64,000 bases of DNA from NCBI GenBank assembly GCA_034766995.1, contig CM068315.1:23497562-23561561 (forward strand), written 5' to 3'. Under the pieces are notes generated by a model. That model made no database searches. It saw only the letters and a list, made by a program, of their open reading frames with translations, and had not been told where the DNA came from. Origin of the DNA: Acanthacorydalis orientalis (taxonomy: Eukaryota; Arthropoda; Insecta; Megaloptera; Corydalidae). Shown one piece after another: positions 62,641-64,000 of this stretch; position 1 is the stretch's first letter, and the number at the start of each line of letters is the position of its first letter. The translations under genes and the position numbers were made by a program.

Positions 62641-63226
62641 GATGATAATTTTCTCTTTTTTTTCTGGTAGACGTACTTTTGTCGCTTTACATTTATAATA
62701 ACTGTTTATTTTGTTAGTGTGACATTTTAGTCGCGTTAATTTAATTTTAAAAATTGTTTTCTTTTTTTTTCGTTTTTCAAACAGTGCTTGGAAAAATCTA
62801 CAAAAATCCCAAAAAAATCACTCAGAAAAGATTATTTTGTTGTAGTACACTGTAGCTAGATTCACATTCATGAAATAATAATTTTTTTAATCCACACACA
62901 ACAAATTTTTTTTTCAAAAATGTCAAATAAATTTTTATTTATTAAACATGACTGGATAAATTTGAATGTGTGAAAAAAGAATTCATCTTTTAACTTATTC
63001 TTTCATAACTTGTATTATATAATTGTGTTATATTATTATATAATATTAAGAATTATATTAACAAACTAATTAAATAATATTTATTGAAGATTTCATCGAC
63101 ACATTTTTAAAACGAAAACCTAATTTATGAAGAAAAATTCAATTTTTATATAAAATAAATCAGTTTAAACAATAACAGAAACATTTAAATAATTAAACAT
63201 ACAAACATAAATCATAGAAGTGTAAA
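62641..63226. other. Spacer with a Rep-B copy
   Basis: Rep-B core at about 62855-62960 (cattcatgaaataataatttttttaatcc, tttcaaaaatgtcaaataaat). Otherwise AT-rich and empty. Confidence 0.45.
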
Positions 63227-64000
63227 CAGGTGATCCTCGTCTAACATAATAATTCTACCACACAAGTTCTCTCTAACGCGGTTTGAAAATTGTGGTAATA
63301 GATTTGTACAATACATTTTTTTGAGCTTTTATGCAGAGAAAATTTTGCTAAATATGATGTTAGATGCAATTTTTGTTGAATTGACAGAAAATATAATCAG
63401 TGCAATAATAGAACTTGCTAAATTACTCTGAGAGGAAGATTTTGATGATAGAGATACTGAAAATATTCAAGAATTACTGGTAGAAGAAGAGGGTGATCAA
63501 GCGGATTTGGTTGAAATGGTAACAGAGCTAAATCAAATCAATCCAGAGGATGACAGCATAGTTGAAAATGTTGCAGTTGAAATTTTTACCACAAAAGCAT
63601 ACAAGAAGATATACATTTATTCGAACAATTTGAATTCTATTTTTTGAATATGATCCTTCCTGAATTGTAAAATTCAAAATATTTAACTCCACACTAGAAT
63701 ATTTATAAAGATCTATTGAGAAAGAGTAAATAAGAGGAAAAAGGTTTCTCTCTGATACGGTTTTTAAATTATGATAATCATCGTGTGGGACGCTATTTTT
63801 GAGTTTTTGTGCAGGGGAAACATTGCTATATGTTATTATGTTAGATGCAAGTTTTGTCGAACTGACAGAAAATAGAATTAATCGAATAGTAAAACTAATA
63901 AGTCTTTAGGATAGAAAGGTATTTATTATATGATTACTGAAGATATTCAAGAAATCCTGATAGAAGAAGAGACTGATAAAGTAGATTTGGTTGTAATGAC
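63227..64000 (+). mobile_element. pogo/Tigger-like element fragment with tandem duplication
   Basis: Starts CAGGTGATCCTCGTCTAAC, then ctctctaacgcggtttgaaaat, a terminus of the kind seen in pogo/Tigger elements. A degraded coding block follows with MLDAIFVELTEN near 63355 and an acidic stretch (ENIQELLVEEEGDQADLVEMVTELNQINPEDD) near 63450-63560, as in the C-terminal part of CENP-B-like DDE transposases. The arrangement from the ctctctgatacggttt word on is repeated once more from about 63745 to the window end (spacing about 480 bp), with independent substitutions. Cut by the window edge. Confidence 0.6.

Overview
The window looks like nuclear DNA of an arthropod, most likely an insect. It is very AT-rich and full of (TA)n microsatellites. 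It carries many decayed Tc1/mariner-superfamily transposons, a nuclear copy of part of mitochondrial COI that reads sensibly only with the invertebrate mitochondrial code (TGA=Trp, ATA=Met, AGA=Ser), and spliced exons. I see no intact single-exon gene, no rRNA, no CRISPR array and no bacterial-style organisation. Most long open frames here are translations of (TA)n, or shadows of transposases. The exact taxon cannot be fixed from what I can see.

The only host gene I can support well is a rhodopsin-type GPCR on the + strand. A first coding exon (46464-46694: N-terminus and TM1) joins in phase 0 to a second exon (54857-54982: TM2 and ECL1) across an intron of about 8.2 kb. The next exons lie beyond 64 kb, so intron 2 exceeds 9 kb. 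Intron 1 is loaded with at least four transposon remnants, and intron 2 starts with an unusual minisatellite whose repeat unit itself contains (TA)n(GA)n tracts. Two weaker exon-like segments are noted at 25319-25523 and 36080-36139.

Region by region. 1-3.1 kb: AT-rich spacer with a (TA)n hairpin. 3.1-6 kb: foldback MITE, near-complete mariner, older mariner remnant, second foldback MITE. 7-9.3 kb: two dispersed repeat families (Rep-A with CCAAT motifs, Rep-B). 10.1-11.3 kb: a satellite-like array of about 360-bp units. 12.7-14.7 kb: two mariner remnants. 17.8-21.3 kb: two mariners, one with a nested MITE. 22.1-24.5 kb: a Rep-A copy split by a hAT-like MITE with a clear 8-bp target duplication, then a second near-complete mariner. 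25.9-33.3 kb: foldback MITE, Rep-A/Rep-B cluster, transposase remnants and a full-length dead mariner. 34.7-39 kb: transposase pieces around the COI NUMT, then a Tc1-like element. 39.9-45.2 kb: copies of a mariner deletion derivative (MarD), one carrying a captured endonuclease fragment, plus a foldback MITE. 46.4-56.8 kb: the GPCR exons, introns and intronic elements. 57-64 kb: spacer, a reverse Rep-A copy, a long palindrome, another MarD copy, a GC-elevated island and a duplicated pogo/Tigger-like fragment at the edge.

The genes do not form an operon or pathway. What is coherent is the transposon ecology: about ten Tc1/mariner lineages of different ages, several represented only by internally deleted non-autonomous copies. 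They are closely associated with TA microsatellites, which offer many TA target sites.
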